Of a DNA stretch of 37,461 nucleotides, positions 24,674 to 33,587 are shown in pieces. The stretch lies in assembly GCA_964599895.1 (NCBI GenBank), contig CAZRHT010000027.1, forward strand, positions 1-37,461, given 5' to 3'. The notes beneath the pieces were generated by a model, which did not search any database, had not been told where the DNA came from, and worked only from the letters and a program-made list of their open reading frames with translations. The stretch comes from UM-FILTER-49-7 sp964599895 (lineage in GTDB: Bacteria; Acidobacteriota; Holophagae; Thermotomaculales; Thermotomaculaceae). The position numbers and the translations under genes were made by a program. Each line of letters opens with the position of its first letter. Positions within the stretch are counted from its first letter, which is position 1.

Positions 24674-26689
24674 ATGACAAACACGGACACCCGGCCCGGG
24701 GATCGGATATCCCAACTGACGGACGAGATTCTTCGGCACAGAAGGCTGTACTACCTTGAAAACAATCCGGAGATTTCCGATTCTGAATATGATGCCCTGG
24801 AACGGGAACTTGAGAAACTTGAAGCCGAATATCCGGATCTTCGCCTTCCCTGGTCACCTACACTGCTCGTCGGCGGGGAACCGGTTGTGGCATTTGACAG
24901 CATTCAACATAGCTCTCCCATGATTTCACTGGACAACACCTACAACCGGGAAGACCTGAGGGCATTTGATTTGAGAATCCAAAAGACCCTTGGCAGATCA
25001 GTCCCCTACGTGGTGGAACTGAAGATTGACGGACTGAGCCTCGCGTTGCACTATGAAAACAGAGTCCTTGTCCAGGCAGTAACCCGGGGGGATGGTATCC
25101 GGGGGGACAGCGTACTGGAGAATGCTCGGATGATACGGAATATTCCATTGAAACTTCCGGAATCTGCGCCGGATCAACTGGAAATCCGCGGGGAAGTGTT
25201 TCTGACCTTTTCCCGCTTTGATACCCTCAACAGGTTCCGGATAGAACAAGGACTGGAGCCTTTTGCAAATCCCCGAAATGCCGCTGCCGGCTCCATGCGG
25301 CTGAAAGACCCCAGGGAAGCGAAAACAAGGGGACTGATGATGTACGGATATCACATACTCACCCCCGGGGGAATCCCGGACAGCCAGTTTGAACGGCTTG
25401 GATGGCTGCATACCATCGGTTTCCCCTCAGCCCCCCGACGGGAGCGGGTTCCGGACATTGACGGTGTATTGGCTCAGGTGGACCGTTTTGAACAGGAAAG
25501 AAATACTCTCGATTTTCCAGTGGACGGACTGGTTGTGAAAGTGGACTCTGTGGCAGATTGGGAAACGCTTGGTTCCACCGCGAAATTCCCCCGGTTTGCC
25601 GTTGCGTATAAATTTCCCGCAGATCAGGTTACCACAAGGGTGAACGCCGTCACGTTTCAAGTTGGGCGGACCGGCGTCATTACTCCGGTTGCGGAACTGG
25701 AACCCGTGGAGCTGGCCGGTACCACGGTGCAACGGGCTACACTCCATAACTTTGAGGAGCTGAACCGGAAAGACATCCGCGTCGGAGACGCTGTTTTTAT
25801 CGAAAAGGGCGGGGAAATTATACCCAAAGTTGTCAAAGTTATCATTTCCCGCAGAACCGGGTCTGAACTGCCGGTTGCGGAACCAAAAAATTGCCCGGTC
25901 TGTGGTGCTGAAACAGCTAGAATGGATGGTGAAGTAGCACTTCGCTGTATCAATCCATCCTGTCCGGCGGTGGTTCAAAACGCTGTGCTCCACTTTGTTT
26001 CCAGAGACGCCATGGACATTCAGGGAATCGGAAACGCACTGGTTAGCCAACTGGTTGAGAATGGCATGATTCGAGATTTCGCTGACATTTATGATCTAAC
26101 CGCTCCAAATCTGGAAGGACTGGAAAGAATGGGCAGAAAATCGGCTGAAAATCTGGTCGATGAAATTGAGAAATCCCTCTCTATCCCCTTCTACCGGGTA
26201 TTATATGCCCTGGGAATCCGGTATGTGGGGTTGAAATCAGCAAAAATTCTTGCGGAGGGATTCCCCTCAATTGAGTCCCTGCGGAATGCAGAAACAGAAA
26301 AAATGGCCGAAATTGAGGGCATCGGGCCGGTAATTGCTGAATCAGTCCATCGCTTCTTTACCCTTCCGGAAAACTGTCAGGTTGTGGACCGACTGGCCAA
26401 TGCCGGTCTCACTATGGAAGCCGAATCGGACACGACTGTATCAGAACAGCCCCTTGCCGGCAAAACATATGTACTTACCGGTGAGCTGGGCGGATTTACC
26501 CGGAAAGAGGCCGGCGCTTTTCTGGAATCCCTGGGGGCGAATGTCTCCTCCTCCGTATCCCGGAAAACCACCGGAGTTATTGCGGGGGAACATGCGGGGT
26601 CCAAACTTCGAAAGGCACAGGAACTGGGAATTGAAATCCTGGATGAGAATTTTTTGAACCAATTGAAACAACAGACAGGAGAAAACTGA
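24674..26689 (+). CDS. ligA: NAD-dependent DNA ligase LigA
   Basis: Seals nicks in replication and repair using NAD. The 671-residue protein contains the Ia domain (YYLENNPEISDSEYDALERELEKLE is split across residues 26-50). The nucleotidyl-lysine is Lys117 in VVELKIDGLSLAL, with TRGDGIRGDSVLENAR and EIRGEVF following. Then come the OB fold, a four-Cys zinc finger near 405-430 (CPVCG ... CINPSC), helix-hairpin-helix repeats and a C-terminal BRCT domain (about 590-665). All domains are complete. It sits between two sigma-54 regulators, three bases after the first and sharing one base with the second. That is unusual company for a replication enzyme and makes its expression dependent on, or additional to, the degP operon promoter. 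Confidence 0.97.
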   Translation: MTNTDTRPGDRISQLTDEILRHRRLYYLENNPEISDSEYDALERELEKLEAEYPDLRLPWSPTLLVGGEPVVAFDSIQHSSPMISLDNTYNREDLRAFDLRIQKTLGRSVPYVVELKIDGLSLALHYENRVLVQAVTRGDGIRGDSVLENARMIRNIPLKLPESAPDQLEIRGEVFLTFSRFDTLNRFRIEQGLEPFANPRNAAAGSMRLKDPREAKTRGLMMYGYHILTPGGIPDSQFERLGWLHTIGFPSAPRRERVPDIDGVLAQVDRFEQERNTLDFPVDGLVVKVDSVADWETLGSTAKFPRFAVAYKFPADQVTTRVNAVTFQVGRTGVITPVAELEPVELAGTTVQRATLHNFEELNRKDIRVGDAVFIEKGGEIIPKVVKVIISRRTGSELPVAEPKNCPVCGAETARMDGEVALRCINPSCPAVVQNAVLHFVSRDAMDIQGIGNALVSQLVENGMIRDFADIYDLTAPNLEGLERMGRKSAENLVDEIEKSLSIPFYRVLYALGIRYVGLKSAKILAEGFPSIESLRNAETEKMAEIEGIGPVIAESVHRFFTLPENCQVVDRLANAGLTMEAESDTTVSEQPLAGKTYVLTGELGGFTRKEAGAFLESLGANVSSSVSRKTTGVIAGEHAGSKLRKAQELGIEILDENFLNQLKQQTGEN

Positions 26690-28122
26690 TGGACAGCCGA
26701 CTTATTGTAATTGTGGAAGATGAGGACAGCGCTCGTCTTGGTATGGAGCGGGCCCTGAAAAAAAAGGGGTACGCTGTGCTTTCCTTTGCGGAAAGCCCGA
26801 AAGCACTGGAATATATCAAGACCAATTCCGGGGAAATTGACCTGGTGATTACCGATCTCAGGATGCCGGAAATGGATGGTATCCAATTGATCCAGGAAAT
26901 TACAAAGCTTAACGACGATGTCAGCATTATCCTTGTAACTGCTTTCGGCTCCATCGAATCGGCCGTGGAGGCCATGAAACTGGGTGCAGAAGACTATCTG
27001 TCCAAACCGCTGGACATGTTTGAACTGAGAAAAAGGGTAGAAAAAATTGTCGGAAACAAACGCTTGAAACGGGAAGTCAGCCTGTTGAAGCAGCGACTGG
27101 ACAAGAAATATTCATTTTCCAGCATCATCGGAAACTCTCCCGGAATGGAAAAGTTGTTTGAGAAGATTCTCATGGTGGCCCCAACCAACAGCACTGTGCT
27201 GATTACCGGTGAAAGCGGAACCGGAAAAGAATTGATCGCAAACGCCATCCACCAGAATTCACCCCGGAAAAATGCCATGTTCCTCCCCATCAACTGCGCC
27301 GCAATTCCCGGTGAAATCCTGGAAAGTGAGCTCTTCGGCCATGAGAAAGGTTCCTTTACAGGGGCGATCGGCAAAAAAATCGGAAAATTTGAAATGACCA
27401 GCAACGGGACCCTCCTTCTGGACGAAATCGGGGAAATGAGCATGGATTTGCAGGCCAAACTTCTTCGCATAATTGAACAGAAAGAGTTTATGAGGGTGGG
27501 CGGAAGTGACATCATCACAGTCAAAACCCGCATTCTGGGCAGCACGAACCGAAACCTTGATGACCTGGTTCGGGACGGTCGATTCCGAGAAGACCTGTTG
27601 TTTCGATTGAAAGTTGTTCATCTGACAATCCCACCGCTGCGGGAAAGGCGGGAAGATATTCCCTTGCTTATTAATCACTTTCTAAAACGATTTTCAGAGG
27701 AGCATGAAAAGGAAGATTTGGAAATCGGTTCGGATGCAATTCGATTGCTTTCCCGTTACAACTGGCCTGGAAATATACGCGAACTGAAGAACGTGATGGA
27801 AAGTCTTGTGATTTTCGCTCAAAATAGTACAATTTCCCTATCGGAACTGCCGGAAGAGATTATGGGGAACGGTGGAAACTACGGGTCGGGGAATGGTGAA
27901 GTCGGGGAATCAGCCTCCATGAACCCTGAAGATTCCCTGGTGCTGAAAATCGGCACACCGATGGCAGATGTGGAAAGGGAGCTCATCCTCAAAACCCTGG
28001 AGCAGTGTGATGGCAACCGTACGGCTGCCGCAAAGATACTGGGGATCGGATTGAGAACCCTGCAGCGAAAACTAAAAGAATACGGCGAGGTGGAAACCGA
28101 TGAAGACACTGCTGGCGATTGA
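26689..28122 (+). CDS. Sigma-54-dependent response regulator (NtrC family), second copy
   Basis: The 477-residue activator has a receiver with E10/D11, phosphoacceptor D56 (VITDLRMPEMDG), a conserved Thr in VTAFGS and Lys in LSKPLD. The AAA+ domain has Walker A GESGTGKE, GSFTGA, Walker B GTLLLDEIGEM and FREDLLFRLKV. The C-terminal Fis-type HTH is NRTAAAKILGIGLRTLQRKLKEYG. A Gly/Asn-rich linker (NGGNYGSGNGE) separates the AAA+ and DNA-binding parts. It overlaps ligA at TGATG and has AGGAG eight bases upstream. It differs from the regulator at 23297-24670 in Walker A and HTH, so the two probably bind different sites. It overlaps the FrzS-like gene by 23 bases and could be the pilus or motility regulator, but this is inference. 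Confidence 0.93.
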   Translation: MDSRLIVIVEDEDSARLGMERALKKKGYAVLSFAESPKALEYIKTNSGEIDLVITDLRMPEMDGIQLIQEITKLNDDVSIILVTAFGSIESAVEAMKLGAEDYLSKPLDMFELRKRVEKIVGNKRLKREVSLLKQRLDKKYSFSSIIGNSPGMEKLFEKILMVAPTNSTVLITGESGTGKELIANAIHQNSPRKNAMFLPINCAAIPGEILESELFGHEKGSFTGAIGKKIGKFEMTSNGTLLLDEIGEMSMDLQAKLLRIIEQKEFMRVGGSDIITVKTRILGSTNRNLDDLVRDGRFREDLLFRLKVVHLTIPPLRERREDIPLLINHFLKRFSEEHEKEDLEIGSDAIRLLSRYNWPGNIRELKNVMESLVIFAQNSTISLSELPEEIMGNGGNYGSGNGEVGESASMNPEDSLVLKIGTPMADVERELILKTLEQCDGNRTAAAKILGIGLRTLQRKLKEYGEVETDEDTAGD

Positions 28123-29578
28123 TCCGGATGCTGGGTTCCACGCAAAGGTAAAAGAACTGTTGAAACCGGGCCAGGTAGAACTGGTCAGCACGGATAATGG
28201 AGCAGATGCGGTCCAGCTTGCTGTGGATGTAAGTCCGGATATGGTTATCCTGAACCTTGAGTTAAAGGACCTGAACGGATTCCTTGTTTGTAGTTCATTG
28301 AAAAAGAATCCAAAAACGCGAGACATTCCCCTCGTTATCACCTCCAGTGAGAAAACGGAAGAAGATTTTGATCAGCACCGGAAACTGAAATTCCGGGCAG
28401 ACAATTATATTCGCAAGCCCCTTTCCGCAAAAGAACTGGGCTCTCTTCTGATAGATTTCCTGGGAGCTGGGGCAATTCAAACAAAGAAGGCCGAACCCCT
28501 TGGCGCTGATTTTGACGAAGAAAATATCGATAAGCTTCTTGATAGTACATTTACAGCCTTCAGTACCGACGGGTCCCAATCGAACGAAGAGGCGTCAATG
28601 TCTTCCGAGCCGGCTGAAGAACTCCCCAAAGATGTTCCCGTCGATGATGATGAAGAATTCAATCTGGAACTGGAACTGAAAGAGGAGGGAGAAGATTTTG
28701 CCCCTTCCGTCGATTTGAGTGATCTGGAAGAGGATGAAGAAGAGCCTCCCCTGCCTGAGGAAGAACCCGCTCCCCGGGTAGAGACAGGGGACCTGGAAGA
28801 AGAAGCCGGAGAGAAGGCGAAATCAGACATAAAAACCTCACCTGAAGATGCATTTAAAATAAATCAACTGAAGCAGGAAGGACAGCAGAAGGCCGTCCAG
28901 GTTATCACGCTTCAGAAAGAGAACGAATTTCTGAAAAGCGAGAACCGCAATCTCCTCATGGATCTTACCTCACTGAAGGCAGATATAGCTGAACGCGAAG
29001 AGGAACTGGCCCGGAAAAAGGAAGCCATTGAAGCTGAAAGTACGGCCATTAAAGCCCAACTTGAAGAAGCTGAATCAGAAGTGTCCGCTGCAAAAGCAAG
29101 CGCCGAAGAGCACGCTCAAAAAACCCGGGAAATGGAAACCCGGCTGAACGAAACCACCGAAGAACACACCCGGCAATATCAGGAACTGGAAGCCCGAAAT
29201 CTGACGCTGGAAGAAAATATTGATGCCCTTCAGAAAGAAAATCAGGGACTTAAAGGTGAAATGGAACAAAAACTCGTGAGTCATCAGGAGTCCCTTGCCG
29301 AACTGAACCGCCAGCTGCTGGCCGAAGAAGGTAAGGTTAAGGAACTGGAAACAACTTGTCAGGAACTCAGGGACAGTGAACAATCCCTGAAAGAACAAGC
29401 CGAGAGCATCTCCCGTGAATTTGGAGAAAAGGAAAGCATGCTGATGACCACCATCGAAAATCTCACGAAGAATACCCGGGGGCTGGAAGACGAACTGAAA
29501 TCGAACCGGGAAAAACTGAAACACCTCGCAGATATTCTCAAATCAGCCGCGGAGGAAGTAGACGCTTCGGAGTCATAA
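28100..29578 (+). CDS. FrzS-like pseudo-receiver/coiled-coil protein
   Basis: The N-terminal 120 residues are a receiver fold in which the phosphoacceptor is replaced: VILNLELKDLNG has Asn52 where Asp is expected. The acidic pair (D8, D10) and Lys106 (YIRKPL) remain. The stretch FDQHRKLKFRADNYIRKPL closely recalls the FrzS pseudo-receiver of Myxococcus, from memory. An acidic linker (about 130-250, with NIDKLL at 142-147) leads to a long coiled coil (about 260-490). FrzS moves between cell poles and acts in type IV pilus-dependent motility with the Frz/MglA system. The 492-residue length and domain plan fit that family. It overlaps the upstream regulator by 23 bases and precedes a lipoprotein gene by three. 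Function is inferred from architecture, not proven. Confidence 0.82.
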   Translation: MKTLLAIDPDAGFHAKVKELLKPGQVELVSTDNGADAVQLAVDVSPDMVILNLELKDLNGFLVCSSLKKNPKTRDIPLVITSSEKTEEDFDQHRKLKFRADNYIRKPLSAKELGSLLIDFLGAGAIQTKKAEPLGADFDEENIDKLLDSTFTAFSTDGSQSNEEASMSSEPAEELPKDVPVDDDEEFNLELELKEEGEDFAPSVDLSDLEEDEEEPPLPEEEPAPRVETGDLEEEAGEKAKSDIKTSPEDAFKINQLKQEGQQKAVQVITLQKENEFLKSENRNLLMDLTSLKADIAEREEELARKKEAIEAESTAIKAQLEEAESEVSAAKASAEEHAQKTREMETRLNETTEEHTRQYQELEARNLTLEENIDALQKENQGLKGEMEQKLVSHQESLAELNRQLLAEEGKVKELETTCQELRDSEQSLKEQAESISREFGEKESMLMTTIENLTKNTRGLEDELKSNREKLKHLADILKSAAEEVDASES

Positions 29579-29581
29579 GAG

Positions 29582-30220
29582 ATGAGAAAAACTATAATTT
29601 TGATTGCCTTCCTGTTGATTGCGCTCCCTTCCTGCCGGCACAAGCCCGATGACATGCCCTTTCGTATCGTACTTTCAAAATATTTTACCGCAATTCAGAA
29701 AAACGATGTGAAAAGCATGGCTGCGTGTCTCTCGCTGTTTGATGAAATAAGAAGCCGATACGGGGAAACCGGGGGAGCAGTCCTTGAATTTAAACAAAAG
29801 ATCAGTGACATCTCAGATAAATACAAACAGGAATTGCAGGACGGCACGCTTCATTTTGACGCCTACGGGATTGAGGCCGCCCACATTATGGGATTGGGGA
29901 AAGGCTTCTATTATGAAACGGTGAAAGTGGAGGAAGCTGGGGATACTGCCTCCATCACACTGGCTCACAGTTTCCGCTACGACAAACTGGATTACAACGT
30001 ATTTCCGGAAGGCACCACGCTTTTCTTTCTGTCCTGCCCGGTGGGGAAAATACTGAAAGTCAAAACCGGGGAATACCAGAAGGGGTTGCGGATGCTGCTA
30101 CAGAAAGTCCAGACCCGCTGGTATTTCAAAAAGGACCTCCAGGGAAAATGGAAAATTTCCCGGATGGAGGTTCTGCCTGATACCGCCCATTGCGTTCAAA
30201 GCCACCGCCCCCGATATTGA
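29582..30220 (+). CDS. Putative lipoprotein of unknown function
   Basis: I do not recognise this 212-residue protein. It has a lipoprotein signal, MRKTIILIAFLLIALPSC, with Cys18 after a slightly unusual L-P-S. Arg follows the Cys, so there is no inner-membrane retention signal and the outer membrane is likely. The mature part is mixed alpha/beta. Its start, FRIVLSKYFTAIQKNDVKSMAACLS, resembles the first helices of small NTF2-like or DUF4878-type proteins. It is the last gene of the degP operon, three bases after the FrzS-like gene, and a terminator follows. Context suggests an envelope role linked to the same signalling unit. Confidence 0.78.
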   Translation: MRKTIILIAFLLIALPSCRHKPDDMPFRIVLSKYFTAIQKNDVKSMAACLSLFDEIRSRYGETGGAVLEFKQKISDISDKYKQELQDGTLHFDAYGIEAAHIMGLGKGFYYETVKVEEAGDTASITLAHSFRYDKLDYNVFPEGTTLFFLSCPVGKILKVKTGEYQKGLRMLLQKVQTRWYFKKDLQGKWKISRMEVLPDTAHCVQSHRPRY

Positions 30221-30248
30221 CGGATGGGAAAGTGGGCGTCAGACGGAA

Positions 30249-30275
30249 CAGAGAATAGCCACTTCTCTGATTTTT
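30249..30275 (+). terminator. Intrinsic terminator of the degP operon
   Basis: CAGAGAA-TAGCCAC-TTCTCTG forms a perfect 7-bp stem followed by ATTTTT, 29 bases after the lipoprotein stop. The stem is short and AT-leaning but correctly placed. Confidence 0.6.
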
Positions 30276-30402
30276 CTGTCACCTTACATTTATCAAATAG
30301 TATTCGCTGAGAAGCGCCGTGCGCCCTTGCTCTTTTGAAGCATCAAACCATCATATTTTCTGTAACTTAATTCACCGCATTGTTCTTTGCGGCTTCTGAG
30401 TA

Positions 30403-30738
30403 CTACTTCTTGGTTCTCTTTCTTGCCTTAGGTCTGGGTTCTGGAAGTTCTCTTTCTGTAATGGCAATTAATTCAGAAAGCCATTCAGAATCCTCAATTT
30501 GCTCTTGAATAAGTAGTGATGGCTTTGCCCCTGGATAGGCCGGAGCTTCCACAAACTCGCCAATAAATTTCTTTCCGGCATTTGTTGGCTTTACAAATAG
30601 CTGGCCATCACAAACAAGAGCAACTACCTTCCCCTTAGAATAAAAAGTGACCCCCCCAAACATTGCTTTGAATGATATTTCACATTCATCAGATATTTGC
30701 TCAGCAATGTATTCAACAAACGCTTGGTCTGATGCCAT
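30403..30738 (-). CDS. TfoX N-terminal-domain family protein
   Basis: The 111-residue protein matches the TfoX/Sxy N-terminal domain: FVEYIAEQI, then FKAMFGGVTFYSKGKVVALVCDGQLFVKPTNAG, where MFGG-x-x-xY/F and LFVK are family hallmarks. It ends in a basic tail (RPKARKRTKK). Full-length TfoX promotes competence in gammaproteobacteria, but stand-alone N-domains have no settled function. AAGGA lies six bases before the ATG. The gene is visibly richer in A+T (about 40% GC in a 60-base sample) than its neighbours. It lies alone between two operon terminators, so recent acquisition is likely. Confidence 0.85.
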   Translation of the reverse strand: MASDQAFVEYIAEQISDECEISFKAMFGGVTFYSKGKVVALVCDGQLFVKPTNAGKKFIGEFVEAPAYPGAKPSLLIQEQIEDSEWLSELIAITERELPEPRPKARKRTKK

Positions 30739-30952
30739 GATTGTTCCTTATCTGTTATTAGCTCTCGGCAACGTACTTGCTGTTCTCAACAAAATCCTCT
30801 TTTGTGATACCTGAACCTTTGAACTTGTCTGAAAGTATATGCCCCCGCCTTTCGCAAATCAAGAATGAAACACAAGAAAGGGTTTTCAAGGATATCTCCC
30901 TTTCTAACGCTTACACCTACTCACGACGCCCATGTCTCCAAATCCCACAGAC

Positions 30953-30987
30953 AAAAAAAGCAGGCATAACTTAAAAGCCATGCCTGC
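30953..30987 (-). terminator. Intrinsic terminator of the gcv-aminopeptidase operon
   Basis: On the minus strand, GCAGGCAT, a 12-base loop and ATGCCTGC form a perfect 8-bp stem followed by seven T. It lies 24 bases after the aminopeptidase stop codon. The rest of the non-coding stretch 30739-30952 holds no gene or structure I can support. Confidence 0.88.
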
Positions 30988-31011
30988 CAGCAACTGTTGA
31001 ACTTGTTTCTC

Positions 31012-32130
31012 TTACTTGAGATTTTCCGGGTTCAGCGGTTTCAAATCGTCCACAACAAACTGTCCGTCTTTTCGAATCAATTCTCCATCAAAATAAATTT
31101 CTCCGCCACCATACTCAGGGGTCTGGATACAAACCATGTCCCAGTGGACTGCGCTGCGGTTTGTGTTATCCGCTTCATCGTAGGCATTTCCCGGTGTAAA
31201 GTGAAATGAACCCATAATCTTTTCGTCAAATAGAATATCCAGCATGGGTCGGGTCACATACGGGTTCACCCCGATGGCAAATTCACCCACGTATCGGGCA
31301 CCTTCGTCAGTATTGAGAATTTTGTTGAGCTTTTCCGTCTGGCCCCCCGCGGTCGCCTTTACAATTCTGCCATTTTCAAAGCTCAATTCGATTCCGTCAA
31401 ATATCACTCCCTGGTAAAGGGTTTTAGCCGTGTACCGTACCGTTCCGTTCACAGAGTCTTTGACCGGTGCAGTAAAAACTTCGCCATCCGGTATATTCAG
31501 TTCACCGGCACACTTGATCGCAGGAATATTTTTGATGGAGAAGGTCAGGTCTGTACCGGGCCCGGTAATATGAATTTTGTCTGTACTTTCCATCCGGGTA
31601 ACCAATGCATCCATCGCCCGGGACATTTTCGAGTAGTCCAGATTACATACCTTGAAGAAGAAATCTTCAAATGCTTCAGTGGACATGCCGGCACTCTGCG
31701 CAAAAGACGGAGACGGCCAGCGGAGGACAACCCATTTTTTCTTCGGAACCCGGATCTCCATATGTACAGGCTGCAGCCATTCCAACTGATACAGTTTCAT
31801 AGCCTCAGCCGGTACATCGGATAGTTCAGTTACATTTTCATGGCCCCGAATGGAAATATACGCATCCATCATCTCCATAAACTCGGTATCCACTTTTGCT
31901 CGGGTCTTCCACATCTCATCGCTGGGCTGCATGAGGAGCTTCCGGAGCATAGTGTTATCCATAAGGTTTACGAATGGAACCGCGCCGGCGGCAAAAATCT
32001 CATCCACCAATGCACCGGCAAGTGACATGTCCTTGATGGTTGTATCAATCAGTACTTTCTCACCCGGTTTCAGCTGCGTGGAATAACTTACAAGAGTTTT
32101 GGCCAGCATTCTTACCCGTTCATCTATCAT
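31012..32130 (-). CDS. M29 family aminopeptidase
   Basis: A cytosolic dinuclear-metal aminopeptidase of the AmpS/aminopeptidase T family that removes N-terminal residues from peptides. The 372-residue protein carries the M29 metal-site segments: Glu in DGEVFTAP, Glu in VGEFAIGVNP, His in MGSFHFTPGNAYDEAD and His in SAVHWDMV. The length matches the family. It is the last gene of the glycine-cleavage operon, and its ATG overlaps the gcvPB stop as ATGA. Coupled expression suggests it supplies glycine or other amino acids from peptides for catabolism, which is inference. Confidence 0.92.
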   Translation of the reverse strand: MIDERVRMLAKTLVSYSTQLKPGEKVLIDTTIKDMSLAGALVDEIFAAGAVPFVNLMDNTMLRKLLMQPSDEMWKTRAKVDTEFMEMMDAYISIRGHENVTELSDVPAEAMKLYQLEWLQPVHMEIRVPKKKWVVLRWPSPSFAQSAGMSTEAFEDFFFKVCNLDYSKMSRAMDALVTRMESTDKIHITGPGTDLTFSIKNIPAIKCAGELNIPDGEVFTAPVKDSVNGTVRYTAKTLYQGVIFDGIELSFENGRIVKATAGGQTEKLNKILNTDEGARYVGEFAIGVNPYVTRPMLDILFDEKIMGSFHFTPGNAYDEADNTNRSAVHWDMVCIQTPEYGGGEIYFDGELIRKDGQFVVDDLKPLNPENLK

Positions 32131-33587
32131 TCCTTTCCTCCACCGTACCGCAGAATTAAACTCCTCGCCGCTTTTGTTTCATCCAGTCTGCGAACCGGTG
32201 TATCATGTGGGGCATCGTGGAGCAATTCCGGCTTTTCGGATGCCTCTCCGGCAATTTTTTTCATGACTTCAATAAAGTAATCCATTTCTTCTTTGCTTTC
32301 GCTCTCCGTGGGTTCCGCCATCAAGGCACCGTGGACAATCAGCGGGAAATAAATTGTAGGCGGATGAACGCCATAGTCAATTAGGCGCTTGGCAATGTCC
32401 AGCGTGGAGATACCGAATTCCGCCTGCTTTTTGTCATTAAAAACCACTTCATGGAGAGTGGGCACATCAAAGGGGACATGAAAATCATCTTTCAGGGATG
32501 CCCGGATATAATTGGCAGCCAGCACCGCGTCTTCGGTACACTGTTCCAGTCCGGTTCCGCCCAGTGAGAAGATGTAGGCCAGTGCTTTCAATGCCACCAG
32601 GAAGTTTCCGTAAAAGCCATGAACCTTACCAATACTGTCGGGTCTGTTCCAGTCCAGTTTATGGTAGCCACCCTCTCCATCCACCACCGGAGTGGGCTGG
32701 AAGGGAGCCAGGTGTTTAAGAAAACAGACCGGCCCGGCACCGGGCCCCCCACCACCATGGGGTGTCGAAAAGGTCTTATGGAGGTTAAGGTGCATCACAT
32801 CCACTCCCAGTTCACCGGGACGGGCTTTGCCCATCATGGCGTTCATGTTGGCACCATCCATATAGAGCAAGGCACCCTTTTCATGGAGCATGTCCGCTAT
32901 TTTCTGAATGTTTTTCTCATAAATCCCCAGAGTGTTGGGATTGGTCAGCATCATTCCGGCCACATTTTCGTCCAGGACCTTCTCGAGCTCGCTCAGGTCC
33001 ACACAGCCGGTTTTATCCGACGCCACTTCCTTGACCTCATACCCGCTGAACGCCGACGAGGCCGGGTTGGTGCCGTGTGCGGAATCCGGTATCAAGATGA
33101 ATTTCCGGGGATTGCCCCTCTTTTCCAGACAGGCACGGATCATCATGACGCCGGTAAGCTCACCATGGGCACCGGCAGCAGGCTGGAGGGAACATCCATC
33201 CATGCCTGTGATTTCACTTAATGCGTCCTCCAGCATCTTCATGGCCTTTAAGGTACCCTGAACCATGCCGTAGGGCAGCATGGGATGGGACCACTTGAAG
33301 CCGTCCAGCGATGCAATGAGTTCGTTAATTTTGGGGTTGTGCTTCATCGTGCAGGAACCAAGGGGATAAAATCCGTCATCGACACCATAGTTCAGCTTGG
33401 AAAGACGGGTAAAGTGACGGACAACTTCAATTTCGGACAGGTCGGGCAAATTCGGAGTCGCGCTGCGCAGGCAGGGCCCGGAAATGGAAATTGGAGCCAG
33501 CCCTTCCGGTTTCGGCAGGTCCATTCCCCGTTTTCCCTCTCCACCCATCTGGAATATTGTCTTTTCCTTTCCTCTCAGTGTCTTCAT
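32127..33587 (-). CDS. gcvPB: Glycine dehydrogenase (decarboxylating) subunit 2
   Basis: The catalytic, PLP-carrying half of the split glycine decarboxylase (P-protein). With GcvPA it decarboxylates glycine and passes the aminomethyl group to lipoylated GcvH. Key features in 486 residues are FYPLGSCTMKHNPK, LQPAAGAHGELTG, DSAHGTNPASS, and Lys271 in HLNLHKTFSTPHGGGGPGAG as the Schiff-base lysine. The split two-subunit form occurs in Firmicutes, Thermotoga, Acidobacteriota and various anaerobes, unlike the fused enzyme of E. coli. It overlaps both neighbours by four bases (ATGA). Confidence 0.97.
   Translation of the reverse strand: MKTLRGKEKTIFQMGGEGKRGMDLPKPEGLAPISISGPCLRSATPNLPDLSEIEVVRHFTRLSKLNYGVDDGFYPLGSCTMKHNPKINELIASLDGFKWSHPMLPYGMVQGTLKAMKMLEDALSEITGMDGCSLQPAAGAHGELTGVMMIRACLEKRGNPRKFILIPDSAHGTNPASSAFSGYEVKEVASDKTGCVDLSELEKVLDENVAGMMLTNPNTLGIYEKNIQKIADMLHEKGALLYMDGANMNAMMGKARPGELGVDVMHLNLHKTFSTPHGGGGPGAGPVCFLKHLAPFQPTPVVDGEGGYHKLDWNRPDSIGKVHGFYGNFLVALKALAYIFSLGGTGLEQCTEDAVLAANYIRASLKDDFHVPFDVPTLHEVVFNDKKQAEFGISTLDIAKRLIDYGVHPPTIYFPLIVHGALMAEPTESESKEEMDYFIEVMKKIAGEASEKPELLHDAPHDTPVRRLDETKAARSLILRYGGGKE

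Noticed and set aside
30221..31011. Integron cassette or attC sites around the TfoX-domain gene
   Set aside because: I looked for paired core sites of the RYYYAAC/GTTRRRY type and found none.
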